Part shown: piece after piece, positions 50,051 to 58,429 of the stretch
How the letters are laid out: every line of letters begins with the position of its first letter
Position numbering within the stretch: position 1 is the stretch's first letter
Assembly (NCBI GenBank): GCA_963769435.1
Contig: CAVYLN010000002.1
Span: 124,001-188,000 of the forward strand
Source of the DNA: JADKAV01 sp963769435
Lineage (GTDB): Bacteria; Actinomycetota; Actinomycetes; S36-B12; UBA10799
DNA: 64,000 nucleotides
Reading direction: 5' to 3'
The notes under the pieces: model-generated
The model's database searches: none
Told to the model about the DNA's origin: nothing
The model's input: the letters and a program-made list of their open reading frames with translations, nothing else
Program-made: the position numbers and the translations under genes

Positions 50051-50107
50051 CTGTACCCCTTTTTGTTCAGGTGAAGAACAGCGCGACAGCCGCGCTGAAT
50101 GGAGTAC

Positions 50108-50135
50108 ACCTTACGGACAAACGTCGCACGTACAA
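50108..50135 (-). promoter_or_regulatory. Promoter of livK
   Basis: Minus-strand TTGTAC (50130-50135), 16 nt, TAAGGT (50108-50113), then about 50 nt of leader with AGGGG before the ATG. The 11-mer GTCCGTAAGGT is identical to that upstream of the DUF2613-like gene at 37558-37698. Confidence 0.45.
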
Positions 50136-50175
50136 ACCACCCCCGCCCATGTGTTGCAGATCCGTGATAAGGGCT

Positions 50176-50779
50176 TCAGGTATCGGAATCCGGGCCAGCC
50201 GGCCCGGACCTGCCCTCAAGGGTCCGACGGGCCACCTCGGCCAGACTCAATCGCTGGTCCATGGCTGCTTTCCGAAGCCACGTGTATGCGTCCTGTTCGG
50301 TCATGCCCAGACGGTCCTGCACCAGGCCACGTGCCCGCTCGATCGTCTTCCGGTCGGCGAGCGACTGCTCGAGGTCCCTGGTGCGCTGCTGTTCGTCGCG
50401 CAGTTGGCTGTATCGCTGCCATGCCAACGGTCAGGGTCGCCTGCAGTTCCTCCGGCTTGTACGGCTTGACGAGATAGCCCATCGCGCCCGCCGCCACGGC
50501 ACGCTGGATGAGTTCGGACTGGCTGAACGCCGTCAGCATCACGACCGCGGTGGATCTCAGCCCGACGATCGCAGAGGCCGCGGCCAGCCCGTCCATCTCG
50601 GGCATTTTGATGTCCAGCAGCGCCAGGTTGGGACGGTGCAGTTCTGCGAGGTCAACCGCCGAGCGGCCGTCGGACACTGCTCCCACCACCTCGAAACCGA
50701 GGTCCTTCAGCGTCTCCACCAGATCCATGCGGATCAGGGCCTCATCCTCTGCGACCAGCACAGTCAGTGCGTCACCCAT
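50176..50779 (-). CDS. pdtaR: PdtaR-like ANTAR response regulator (one frameshift)
   Basis: 200 residues after correction. The receiver domain (1-125) has VLVAEDEALIRMDLVETL, LLDIKMPEMDG with the phosphoacceptor Asp56, VVMLTAFSQ and AMGYLVKPYKPEEL. A coiled linker (SQLRDEQQRTRDLEQSLADR) leads to the ANTAR RNA-binding domain: KTIERARGLVQDRLGMTE, DAYTWLRKAAMDQR. ANTAR proteins bind paired hairpins in mRNA to prevent termination. An extra base near 50425-50430 splits the two domains. Its histidine kinase (PdtaS-type) is not in the window. The neighbourhood of polA, liv and tRNA is common in actinomycetes. Confidence 0.9.
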
Positions 50780-50834
50780 AGTGCTTCCCATCCCATCGGT
50801 CGCGTCCGTCGTCAATCAGCGTAAAGGCCCTGGG

Positions 50835-50840
50835 TAGCAT
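50835..50840 (+). promoter_or_regulatory. -10 box of the tRNA gene
   Basis: TAGCAT 11 nt before the mature tRNA 5' end. No convincing -35. Confidence 0.4.
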
Positions 50841-50851
50841 GGATCGCGCAC

Positions 50852-50928
50852 GCCCTCGTAGACCAACCGGCAGAGTCACAGGCCTCAAAATCCTGGCAGT
50901 GTGGGTTCGAATCCCACCGAGGGCACCA
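50852..50928 (+). tRNA. tRNA with anticodon CAA (Leu), short variable arm
   Basis: Cloverleaf: acceptor GCCCTCG/CGAGGGC (50852-50858, 50918-50924), discriminator A and encoded CCA to 50928. D-arm GAC/GTC with GG in the loop. Anticodon stem CAGGC/TCCTG, four pairs plus one C-T mismatch at the loop edge. Loop CTCAAAA with CAA at 50886-50888. Variable region only 5 nt (GCAGT). T-arm GTGGG-TTCGAAT-CCCAC, perfect. CAA reads UUG leucine, but canonical tRNA-Leu has a long variable arm; I recall a similar short-armed tRNA in Streptomyces, without being able to check it. Confidence 0.9.
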
Positions 50929-51024
50929 TGGTGGCCAAGCGTGGCGTTGGGGAGCGTGACGTCGTCGGTGTTTCGAGAACGTGGGAGTGCGTCTCGCGGG
51001 CGGGACATCCCCGACCCCGTCGGT

Positions 51025-51432
51025 CTACTCCAGGACCATCCTCGGCTTGACCTCGCGCACCCTCGCGAGCACGCCGTTGATGTACTTGCCGGAATCGTCG
51101 GTGGACAGCTCATTGGCCAACCCGACCGCCTCGGCCAGGGCCACCGCCTCGGGTACGTCGGCCCAGAGCAACTCCCATGTGCCGACCCGCAGGATCGCCC
51201 TGTCGACCGCCGGCATGCGATCCAGGGCCCAGCCCTGGGCGTACGTGGACAGGGTCTCGTCGATCTGTTCGGCGTGGGCCTGGACGCCCAGCACGATCTC
51301 CTCGGTGTACGGGTTCACCGCAGACAGTCGCGATGACAGTGAAAGCATGGCGTCCTGGACCGATGATTGCCGCAGGTCACTCTCGTAGAGGACCTCGACC
51401 GCCCGGCGGCGGGCCTTGGAGCGCGCCGACAC
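51025..51432 (-). CDS. nusB: Transcription antitermination factor NusB
   Basis: 135 residues, all-alpha RNA-binding factor that joins NusE at boxA of rRNA operons. SARSKARRRAVEVLYESDLR is the conserved N-terminus; WALDRMPAVDRAILRVGTWELL and EAVGLANELSTDDSGKYINGVL are the core. The GTG start shares one base with the efp stop (TAGTG). It is last in the aroC-aroK-aroB-aroQ-pepP-efp-nusB operon. A tRNA on the opposite strand follows, with no pyrimidine operon next to it. Confidence 0.96.
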   Translation of the reverse strand: MSARSKARRRAVEVLYESDLRQSSVQDAMLSLSSRLSAVNPYTEEIVLGVQAHAEQIDETLSTYAQGWALDRMPAVDRAILRVGTWELLWADVPEAVALAEAVGLANELSTDDSGKYINGVLARVREVKPRMVLE

Positions 51433-51995
51433 TAACTGTTCACGCGGCCCAGATAGGAGCCGTCGCGGGTATCCACCTTGATCTTCTCGCCGGTCTCCAG
51501 GAACAGCGGGACGCTGATCTCCGCGCCGGTCTCGAGACGAGCAGGTTTCGTACCACCGGTGGAGCGGTCGCCCTGGAGCCCCGGCTCGGTGTACTCGATG
51601 ATCAGTTCCACGTTCGCGGGCAACTCGACGTACAGCGGGGTCCCGTCGTGCAGGGCGACGACCGCCTCCTGGTTCTCCAGCAGGTACTTCACCGCATCCC
51701 CCACTGTGCCCGCCGACACCGGGATCTGGTCGTACGTGGTGGCGTCCATGAAGATGTAGTCGTCACCGTCGGAGTACAGGTAGCTCATGGCGCGCTTGTC
51801 GACGTTCGCGGTCTCCACCTTCACGCCCGCGTTGAAGGTCTTGTCCACGACCTTGCCCGACAGGACGTTCTTGAGTTTCGTGCGCACGAACGCACCGCCC
51901 TTGCCCGGCTTCACATGCTGGAACTCCACCACGGCCCATAGCTGTCCGTCCAGGTTCAGAACCATGCCGTTCTTCAAATCGTTGCTCGTGGCCAC
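51432..51995 (-). CDS. efp: Translation elongation factor P
   Basis: 187 residues, three OB-like domains. The tip loop VKPGKGGAFVRTKLKN carries Lys32 at the position modified in other bacteria; actinomycetes often leave it unmodified. The C-terminal signature EYTEPGLQGDRSTGGTKPA is clear. EF-P rescues ribosomes stalled at polyproline. The GTG start is 11 nt downstream of pepP, and the stop is coupled to nusB. Confidence 0.97.
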   Translation of the reverse strand: MATSNDLKNGMVLNLDGQLWAVVEFQHVKPGKGGAFVRTKLKNVLSGKVVDKTFNAGVKVETANVDKRAMSYLYSDGDDYIFMDATTYDQIPVSAGTVGDAVKYLLENQEAVVALHDGTPLYVELPANVELIIEYTEPGLQGDRSTGGTKPARLETGAEISVPLFLETGEKIKVDTRDGSYLGRVNS

Positions 51996-52006
51996 AATCG
52001 TCCCGC

Positions 52007-53089
52007 CTATCCCACCCTCGCGAGTCCGCGAGGGAAATCTGTGAGGATCCGCACGCCGTCCTGCTCGACGACAAGCGTGTCCTCTATGCGCACTCCGCCC
52101 CGGTCGGGCAGATAGATCCCGGGTTCCACCGTGAGGGGAACTCCTGACTCAACTGTATTCGTGGAGGTCGGGCCCAGAAACGGCACCTCGTGGATTTCCA
52201 GCCCCACACCGTGCCCGAGACCATGCCCGTAGAACTCGCCGAAGCCCGCCTGCTCGATCACCTGTCTGGCCACGGCATCGACCTCGGCACCCTCGACACC
52301 CGGTCGCAAGGCCTGGATTCCGGCCTGTTGGGCCGCTTCCACCACCGCGTGGATCTCGACCTGCCAGTCCTGCGGCTCCGCGGCGACGACGAACGTCCGG
52401 GTGCAGTCGGCGTGGTATCCGTCGAAGAGCGCCCCGAAATCGATCTTCAGCAAGTCCCCGGCCGCGATCGGCCTGGCGGTCGGCTGGTGATGCGGGATCG
52501 CACTGTGCGGACCGCCGGCGACGATGCTGTCGAAGGCTCTGTCCGCTGCCCCCAACCGGCCCATCAGCAGTTCCAGCAGGCGTGCGATCTCCAACTCGGT
52601 CATCCCGACCCGCAACTGGTCCACCAGTTCCGCGAGCGCCTCAACACTGATCCGGCATGCGTTGCTCAGGGCCTCGAGCTCGGCGGGGTCCTTGACGAGG
52701 CGCAGGCCGGGCAGGTCGACGTCGATCGCCTGCAGGGTGACGTCGGGCTCGTCGACCGCGGAACTCCGCCACGCTGCCACGCTCATGTGGACCGCGTCGA
52801 ACCCGATCCACTCCAGACCGTGCTCGACCGCAGCCCGCAACAGATCCGGCACGATTCTGCGTGAGACGATCAGCTCGACCCCGGGGGACTCCTGACCTGC
52901 CTGCACCACATAGCGCCCGTCGGTGGCCAGGATCTCCTCGCCCCCGGTCAGGACCAGGAGTGCCGCGTTGGACCCTGAGAAGCCGGTCAGGTACCGCACG
53001 TCGGGCAAGTTGGTGACGAGCATCCCGGGACATTCTGCAGCCGCCAGACGCGTGCGCAGCCGGTCCCTGCGACGACCGTGATCGATCAT
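52007..53089 (-). CDS. pepP: Xaa-Pro aminopeptidase (M24 family)
   Basis: 360 residues. N-terminal creatinase-like domain (MIDHGRRRDRLRTRLAAAE; NLPDVRYLTGFSGSNAALLV), then a pita-bread metallopeptidase domain. Metal ligands are in LKIDFGALFDGYHADCTRTF (two Asp), GHGLGHGVGLEIHE (His), VEPGIYLP (Glu) and GGVRIEDTLVV (Glu). The ATG at 53089 overlaps the aroQ stop (ATGA). It is a standard member of the aro-efp operon of actinomycetes; why a prolyl peptidase is there is not known, though EF-P also deals with proline. Confidence 0.93.
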   Translation of the reverse strand: MIDHGRRRDRLRTRLAAAECPGMLVTNLPDVRYLTGFSGSNAALLVLTGGEEILATDGRYVVQAGQESPGVELIVSRRIVPDLLRAAVEHGLEWIGFDAVHMSVAAWRSSAVDEPDVTLQAIDVDLPGLRLVKDPAELEALSNACRISVEALAELVDQLRVGMTELEIARLLELLMGRLGAADRAFDSIVAGGPHSAIPHHQPTARPIAAGDLLKIDFGALFDGYHADCTRTFVVAAEPQDWQVEIHAVVEAAQQAGIQALRPGVEGAEVDAVARQVIEQAGFGEFYGHGLGHGVGLEIHEVPFLGPTSTNTVESGVPLTVEPGIYLPDRGGVRIEDTLVVEQDGVRILTDFPRGLARVG

Positions 53090-53520
53090 CGGCGAGCGAT
53101 CGCGACGAGTGCGTCGATGGCCAGCAGGTACGAGTCGACCCCGAAACCGGCGATCGTGCCGGTGGCCACACCGGAGATCACGGACGTGTGCCGGAACTCC
53201 TCGCGAGCCGCCGGATTGGACAGGTGCACCTCTATCAGCGGGGCGCCGAGTTGGGCGGCGGCGTCGCGCACCCCGTAGCTGTAATGGGTGAAGGCAGCGG
53301 GGTTGAGCACGACCGGGACGGCCTCGTCCGCGGCCTCGTGCAGCCACCCGATCAATTCCGCCTCGCTGTCGGTCTGGCGGATATCGGCGTCCACCGCGAC
53401 GGCGCGTGCGTGATCCGTGATGCGTTCACATACCTGCTGCCAGGTCAGCGACCCGTAGATCTCCGGCTCCCGTGTACCCAACCGGGCAAGATTCGGGCCA
53501 TTCAGCACCAGGACCCTCAT
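53086..53520 (-). CDS. aroQ: Type II 3-dehydroquinate dehydratase
   Basis: 144 residues, third step of the shikimate pathway. VLNGPNLARLGTREPEIYG holds the active-site loop (Asn, Arg and the catalytic Tyr); LNPAAFTHYSYGVRDA and EVHLSNPAAREEFRHTSV carry the further His/Glu/Arg residues. Start and stop overlap neighbouring genes as ATGA, showing tight coupling between aroB, aroQ and pepP. Confidence 0.96.
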   Translation of the reverse strand: MRVLVLNGPNLARLGTREPEIYGSLTWQQVCERITDHARAVAVDADIRQTDSEAELIGWLHEAADEAVPVVLNPAAFTHYSYGVRDAAAQLGAPLIEVHLSNPAAREEFRHTSVISGVATGTIAGFGVDSYLLAIDALVAIARR

Positions 53521-54596
53521 GGCTGCACCTGCGCGTAGGCGGCGGCGACCAGTGCGGGGTCCGGACCGATGAGCATCTCTGGGTGTGCCACATCCGACAG
53601 TATGACGAACCGCAGGGTGTCACCGCGGGTCTTCTTGTCGCGCTTCATCGCGTCCAGCAGTGCCGGGAAGCGTCCGTCGTACGAGATCGGCAGCCCCACG
53701 GACGAGAGCACACTGCGGTGGAGGTCCACCACGTCGTCATCAAGCCTGCCGGCCAGCCTGGCGAGTTCTGCGACGTAGACCATTCCCACGGAGATCGCCG
53801 GCCCGTGGCGCCACCGATACCGTTCGTTGCGCTCGATCGCGTGACCGAGGGTGTGGCCGTAGTTCAGAACCTCCCGCCCCAACTCCACGCCCACTGCCTC
53901 TCTGAAGTCACCGGCGACCACGTCGGCTTTGACCCTGATGGCACGGATGATGGCCTCCCGCAGCGCCTCGGACGACGGGTCGAGAATCACCTGCGGCCCG
54001 GTTTCCACGAGGCGCAAGATCTCGGGGTCGGCGATGAAGCCGGTCTTGATGACCTCGGCGAGACCGGAGATGATCTCCGCCCGGGGTAACTCGAGGAGCG
54101 TGTCCAGATCACAGATCACCGCGGCGGGCTCGTGGAAAGCCCCCACCAGGTTCTTGCCGACAGCGGTGTTGATACCCGTCTTGCCTCCGACCGCCGCGTC
54201 CACCATCCCGAGCAGGGTGGTGGGCACCTGCACGATCGGGACTCCCCGAAGCCAGGTCGCAGCCACGAAACCGGCGAGGTCGGTGGTCGTGCCCCCTCCC
54301 ACGGCCACGATCGCGTCCGAACGTGTGAATCCGTTGTCCCCCAGAACCGTCCAGCAGTAGTTCAGCACCTCGACGCTCTTGGCGTCCTCGGCGTCGGGGA
54401 TCTCGATCGAGATCGCGGCGTAAGCGTCAGACAGGTCCTGACGCATCTGTTCGCCGGTCGTCCGCAGCGCGCGCGGATGCACCACCGCGACTTTGCCCAC
54501 CCCTTCCGGTATCGCGCTCAGCACCTGTTCGAAGAGCCCGTGCCCCACGACCACGGGGTATGCCCGCGATCCACGAACATCTATGGTCTCGGTCAT
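53517..54596 (-). CDS. aroB: 3-dehydroquinate synthase
   Basis: 359 residues from the ATG at 54596 (MTETIDVRGSRAYP). NAD-binding VAVGGGTTTDLAGFVAATW, PTTLLGMVDAAVGGKTGIN, and metal ligands in GLAEVIKTGF, NYGHTLGHAIE and RHGPAISVGM identify the enzyme. It makes 3-dehydroquinate from DAHP, feeding AroQ. The start overlaps the aroK stop (ATGA) and the stop overlaps the aroQ start. Confidence 0.97.
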   Translation of the reverse strand: MTETIDVRGSRAYPVVVGHGLFEQVLSAIPEGVGKVAVVHPRALRTTGEQMRQDLSDAYAAISIEIPDAEDAKSVEVLNYCWTVLGDNGFTRSDAIVAVGGGTTTDLAGFVAATWLRGVPIVQVPTTLLGMVDAAVGGKTGINTAVGKNLVGAFHEPAAVICDLDTLLELPRAEIISGLAEVIKTGFIADPEILRLVETGPQVILDPSSEALREAIIRAIRVKADVVAGDFREAVGVELGREVLNYGHTLGHAIERNERYRWRHGPAISVGMVYVAELARLAGRLDDDVVDLHRSVLSSVGLPISYDGRFPALLDAMKRDKKTRGDTLRFVILSDVAHPEMLIGPDPALVAAAYAQVQP

Positions 54597-55096
54597 GACG
54601 GAGCCTCCCAGGCAACGATCTCGTCGGCCACCTCGCCGGCCACCCGCCCATCCGTGAGGATGGTGTGGTCCGCCAACGAGGCGTACAGCCCGGCACGTTC
54701 CTTCAGCATGTCGTGCAGCTGTCCGCGGATGTTCCCCAGCGACAGCGGTCGCGCACCCGACAGTCCCGTCCGGCGAGCGGCGTCCACCAACCCCACCTCG
54801 AGCCACACCACCGGCACCGCGGCCAGCGCCTCCTGCACCACGGGATCGGTCACGGCCCCACTGCTCACGGCGACAACAGCGCCCGGCCGCGACAACGCAT
54901 CCAGCACGATCTCCCGCTCCTGCGCCCGGAACCCCGCTTCATCCTCGACGACGGCGTCCGCCACGGAACGTCCGGTGCGCAGGGCATACATGGCGTCGGT
55001 ATCCAGGAGGTCACAACCCCAGCGGACGGCCAGTTCCTCGGCGACGGCCGACTTGCCGGCACCTGGCGCGCCCACCAGTGCGAGTCGGGCGGTCAA
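54593..55096 (-). CDS. aroK: Shikimate kinase
   Basis: 167 residues. Walker A GAPGAGKSAVAEELA near the start, LLDTDAMYALRTGRSVADAV for shikimate, AGFRAQEREIV, SSGAVTDPVVQEAL, and GARPLSLGN in the lid. The first P-loop residue after GKS is Ala where Thr is usual, still compatible with function. The start is TTG at 55096, overlapping the aroC stop (TTGA); no other start lies near. Coupled on both sides. Confidence 0.93.
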   Translation of the reverse strand: MTARLALVGAPGAGKSAVAEELAVRWGCDLLDTDAMYALRTGRSVADAVVEDEAGFRAQEREIVLDALSRPGAVVAVSSGAVTDPVVQEALAAVPVVWLEVGLVDAARRTGLSGARPLSLGNIRGQLHDMLKERAGLYASLADHTILTDGRVAGEVADEIVAWEAPS

Positions 55097-56262
55097 CGCA
55101 GCGAGTCCAGATACGCACGCAGATTGCGGCGGACCTCCAACAGGCTGTCACCGCCGGTCTTCTCCAGCAGGGCATCGGCCAGAACCAGCGCGACCATGGC
55201 CTCGGCGATCACTCCCGCGGCGGGGACCGCACACGCGTCCGAGCGCTGGTTGATGGCCGTGGCAGGTTCTCCGGTGGCCACGTCGACGGTCCGCAGAGCC
55301 CGCGGCACGGTGCTGATGGGTTTCATCGCCGCCCGCACCCGCAACGGTTCACCGGTCGACATCCCACCTTCGGTGCCCCCACTGTGTCCGGTCGGTCGGG
55401 TCAGAGCTCCGTCAACGAGGACGATCTCGTCCTGCGCCTGTGAGCCGCGCATGCCCGCAAGCGCGAATCCGTCACCCACCTCGACACCCTTGATCGCCTG
55501 GATGCCCATCAGTGCGGCGGCGAGCCTGGCGTCGAGACGACGGTCGGAGTGCACATAGCTGCCCAGTCCGGGAGGAAGGTTCTCCGCGATCACCTCCACG
55601 ACACCCCCGAGGGTGTCGGCATCGGCCTTGGCCGCATCGATCTCGGCGACCATCCGTTCACCGACGGCGGGGTCGGCGCACCGGACCGGGTCGCTGTCAA
55701 TGGCCGATTGGTTCGCTGATGTCGGAGGCACGGCTTCGTTCGCCACCGTCCCGATCCGCACCACGTGGCTGAACACCCGCACCCCGGCGGCCTGTTCGAG
55801 CAGAGCCTTGGCAAGGGCACCGAGCGCGACCCGCGCCGCGGTCTCACGTGCGCTGGCGCGTTCCAGAACGGGCCGTGCGTCGTCGAAGCCGTACTTGAGC
55901 ATCCCCACCAGGTCGGCATGTCCGGGTCGGGGGCGGGTGAGGGGCGCGTTACGGGCCTGCCTGGCCAGGATGTCGGCATCCACCGGATCCGGGGACATCA
56001 CGTCGCGCCACTTGGGCCACTCCGAATTCCCCACCTGAATGGCGATCGGCCCGCCCTGCGTGGCCCCGTGGCGGATCCCCGCCTGGATCTGCAGCTCGTC
56101 GGCCTCGAACTTCTGGCGGGCACCCCGCCCATATCCCAGTCGGCGCCGCGCGAGGGCTGCCTCGATGTCCCCGCTGGTCACCTCCACACCAGCGGGCATC
56201 CCCTCCATCACGGCGATCAGACACGGGCCGTGCGATTCACCAGCGGTCAACCACCTGAGCAT
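55093..56262 (-). CDS. aroC: Chorismate synthase
   Basis: 389 residues, final enzyme of the shikimate pathway, FMN-dependent. N-terminal LRWLTAGESHGPCLIAVMEG, RRRLGYGRGARQKFE, then RPGHADLVGMLKYGFDDARP are the three family signatures, and GGTEGGMSTGEPLRVRAAM is conserved. It is the first gene of the aro operon, with GGGGAC close to the ATG. The type IV pilus operon ends 23 nt upstream on the same strand, so read-through is possible. Confidence 0.97.
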   Translation of the reverse strand: MLRWLTAGESHGPCLIAVMEGMPAGVEVTSGDIEAALARRRLGYGRGARQKFEADELQIQAGIRHGATQGGPIAIQVGNSEWPKWRDVMSPDPVDADILARQARNAPLTRPRPGHADLVGMLKYGFDDARPVLERASARETAARVALGALAKALLEQAAGVRVFSHVVRIGTVANEAVPPTSANQSAIDSDPVRCADPAVGERMVAEIDAAKADADTLGGVVEVIAENLPPGLGSYVHSDRRLDARLAAALMGIQAIKGVEVGDGFALAGMRGSQAQDEIVLVDGALTRPTGHSGGTEGGMSTGEPLRVRAAMKPISTVPRALRTVDVATGEPATAINQRSDACAVPAAGVIAEAMVALVLADALLEKTGGDSLLEVRRNLRAYLDSLR

Positions 56263-56284
56263 GTCCCCATCGTGTCACGCGGGG

Positions 56285-56987
56285 TCACAGCCGCTCCGCT
56301 TTGCCCTTGCACACGGTGACGCGTACTTCGGAGTCCACCCGACCCATCCAGGCACACCCGCTGCCGAGCGGGGCGAAGTAGACCACATCCTGCTCCCCCG
56401 GCACGCCCACGTAGAGCGTCGTGCGCAGGCCATCGATCCGCACCACGGCCGCGTCCGTCTGCGCATCGATCAACTTCACGAGAGGCGCATCGTTGGCGTC
56501 CTTTCCCGAATCGATGGGTTCCGGGGCCAACGGCTGCGGATCCGGGTCGTTGGTGTTGGTGTCCACGTCGTCGGGGGTATTGGACTTGGGCACGGTCTCG
56601 CGGACGACGTCCGGCACCGGGGTCTTCTTGGTCGTCGTCGAGTTCTTCTTGGCGGTGGGGTTGCTGGACTTGTTCGGTCTCCTTCGACGACTTCGACGAT
56701 TGCGGCGGCGCCGACTCCTCGACCAATGGCTCGAACGGGTCGCGCCGCGAGGTCGAGGAGACCAGGACCTGGTCCTCCTCCTCGATGGTGACCAGTTGCT
56801 CTTCCGGCGTTTCCTCGACGACCTCGGACGGGCTGATCGGCGGGTTGGCCGACTCCGTCGGGGTCTCCGAACCGGAGACCAGAACCACATACAGCAGTCC
56901 GAGTGCGATCACGATCCCAAGGATCGCCAGCAGAACCATCAACCGACGGCGGCCGTCAGCCTCTCCCACAGGTTGGGTGGACATCAT
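56285..56987 (-). CDS. Probable pilus assembly protein, PilP-like (one frameshift)
   Basis: About 233 residues after correction. A short cytoplasmic head, a membrane helix (LMVLLAILGIVIALGLLYVVL), a long acidic/Ser/Thr linker containing SSTSRRDPFEPLVEE, then Lys/Thr repeats (PTAKKNSTTTKKTP) and a C-terminal compact domain ending CAWMGRVDSEVRVTVCKG. R-DPF-P is reminiscent of PilP, the pilotin-linked alignment-complex protein. One extra base near 56678-56682 separates SSKETE from KSSNPTAKK. Its ATG overlaps the PilO-like stop. Identity is inferred from gene order pilM-N-O-here. Confidence 0.62.
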
Positions 56988-57716
56988 TGACCCCCTACCG
57001 CGTCGAGGGCTTCATCGGGAAGACTGCGCAGCCGGTCGCTGGCCACGAAGACCCGCGTGTCCAGTGTCAGTGCGAGATCACCCTGTGCCTCGGAATCAGC
57101 GCCACGCGCCATCTGGACGCCCGTGATGAGGTACGCCCGCTGCAGACCTTCGATCTGGTCGGTGAAGGCGGCCACGGAGGCGAAGTCGCCGTTGGCCGTG
57201 ATCGTGATCGGCACATAGGACAGGCCGACGCCTTCGGGTAGGGAACCCTGGCCGAGATCGCGTCGCCTCCGGAGAGGGCTTCGGCGCTGGAGTCGAGTCA
57301 GGCGCGGCCCGCGGTTCGTCCGACGACGAAGAGGACGAGGAGGAGCCGGAACTGTCCTGCTCAGTGGTGGTGAAGACCGTGATCTGACCCGGCGTCAAGG
57401 TCTCGATGACGACACCCTCCTCCTTGGCGGACCGCTGCACCTCCCGCAGCAATGCCGGCACATCGACCGACGAGGGAATCCGCCGCTGCATCCGCTTCAA
57501 CGTCCGGATCTGTGCAGGGAGGTCCTGGGCTTGCTCCTTGAGCTGCCGCACCTGGAACATGGTGCGTTCGGTCTGAGTGTTCAACTCCTCCGCCTCGGTG
57601 CGGGTCTGTGCCACGGCCTCCATCCGCGGGGAGATCAGGAAGTTCCAGCCGAGCGCCGCCAGCACCAGCGACGCCAGCACTCCGGCGATGATCCAGAAAC
57701 GGGGAGTCGATGTCAT
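56984..57716 (-). CDS. pilO: PilO-like type IV pilus assembly protein (frameshift)
   Basis: About 243 residues after correction. A single N-terminal helix (FWIIAGVLASLVLAALGWNFL), a coiled coil (RTEAEELNTQTERTMFQV, then LKEQAQDLPAQI), and a C-terminal ferredoxin-like domain (PITITANGDFASVAAFTDQI), as in PilO/GspM-type alignment proteins. A Ser-rich low-complexity insert lies before the break. One net extra base in 57235-57300 moves the frame. It is coupled to pilN by ATGA and to the PilP-like gene by ATGA. Confidence 0.8.
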
Positions 57717-58423
57717 TGCGTCGCCTCCACGTACCGGCCGGACAGCGCCTGATCGGTGAGCTCGGCCGTGGTGTCGAACCCATACAGTTCGTCCTGCGTG
57801 GTGGTCACCTCGTTGAGGACCGGCGAGGCGTAGTCCGCGTTGTCGCGGACCCTCTCCAGCCAGTCCGCGATCCCCTGCATCGTGCGGGACTCCCCGACGA
57901 AACTCACCTCTCCCACACCCGGCAGCACGGTCTGCTCGGTGGTCAGGGTCTGATCGGTGGCAGGACCGACGGTGACGGCCATGGTGTCCAGGGACACTCC
58001 TGGGGGCTGCATAGCGGCAAGACCTCCGAGCAGCCGGGTCACCTGCACCTCCTGGCCCATAGCGGTGGCCAGGTCTTCTCGGGCCGTGGAGACGGCGCTG
58101 TACACGGCGGGTACATACGCATATTGCTGCTTCTCGGCGACCACGACATCCAACCGGGCCTGCGCCTCGGCCTTGGACCGGTCAGCCGCACGTTGCTGCA
58201 TCGCCACGAAACCGACCATCAGGGTGATGATGCCCAGCACCACGATCACCATCAGCAGCGCCTGCCGTTTCGCGGCGCGCACCTGGCGCGCGAGCAGGAT
58301 CGAGGGGGGGAACAGGTTCGCCGATGGGAAGGCCTCAACCATGAGCCCCGCAAGCGGCTCGGAGGGCAGGAGGGCCGCGGGCGCGCCGTTGGTCGCAGGC
58401 GGCGGTGCTGGGAAGGGATTCAC
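57713..58423 (-). CDS. pilN: PilN-like type IV pilus assembly protein
   Basis: 236 residues with a GTG start. A Pro/Ala-rich head (about 1-35) with NLFPPSILLARQVRAAKRQ, similar to the INLLPPE cytoplasmic motif by which PilN binds PilM, precedes a membrane helix (ALLMVIVVLGIITLMVGFVAM), then a coiled coil and a periplasmic-type domain (GVSLDTMAVTV, ...VGESRTMQGIADWLERV). An internal ATG (MVEAFPSANL) could instead be the start. It lies 6 nt after pilM. Confidence 0.85.
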   Translation of the reverse strand: MNPFPAPPPATNGAPAALLPSEPLAGLMVEAFPSANLFPPSILLARQVRAAKRQALLMVIVVLGIITLMVGFVAMQQRAADRSKAEAQARLDVVVAEKQQYAYVPAVYSAVSTAREDLATAMGQEVQVTRLLGGLAAMQPPGVSLDTMAVTVGPATDQTLTTEQTVLPGVGEVSFVGESRTMQGIADWLERVRDNADYASPVLNEVTTTQDELYGFDTTAELTDQALSGRYVEATQ

Positions 58424-58429
58424 TGACAG

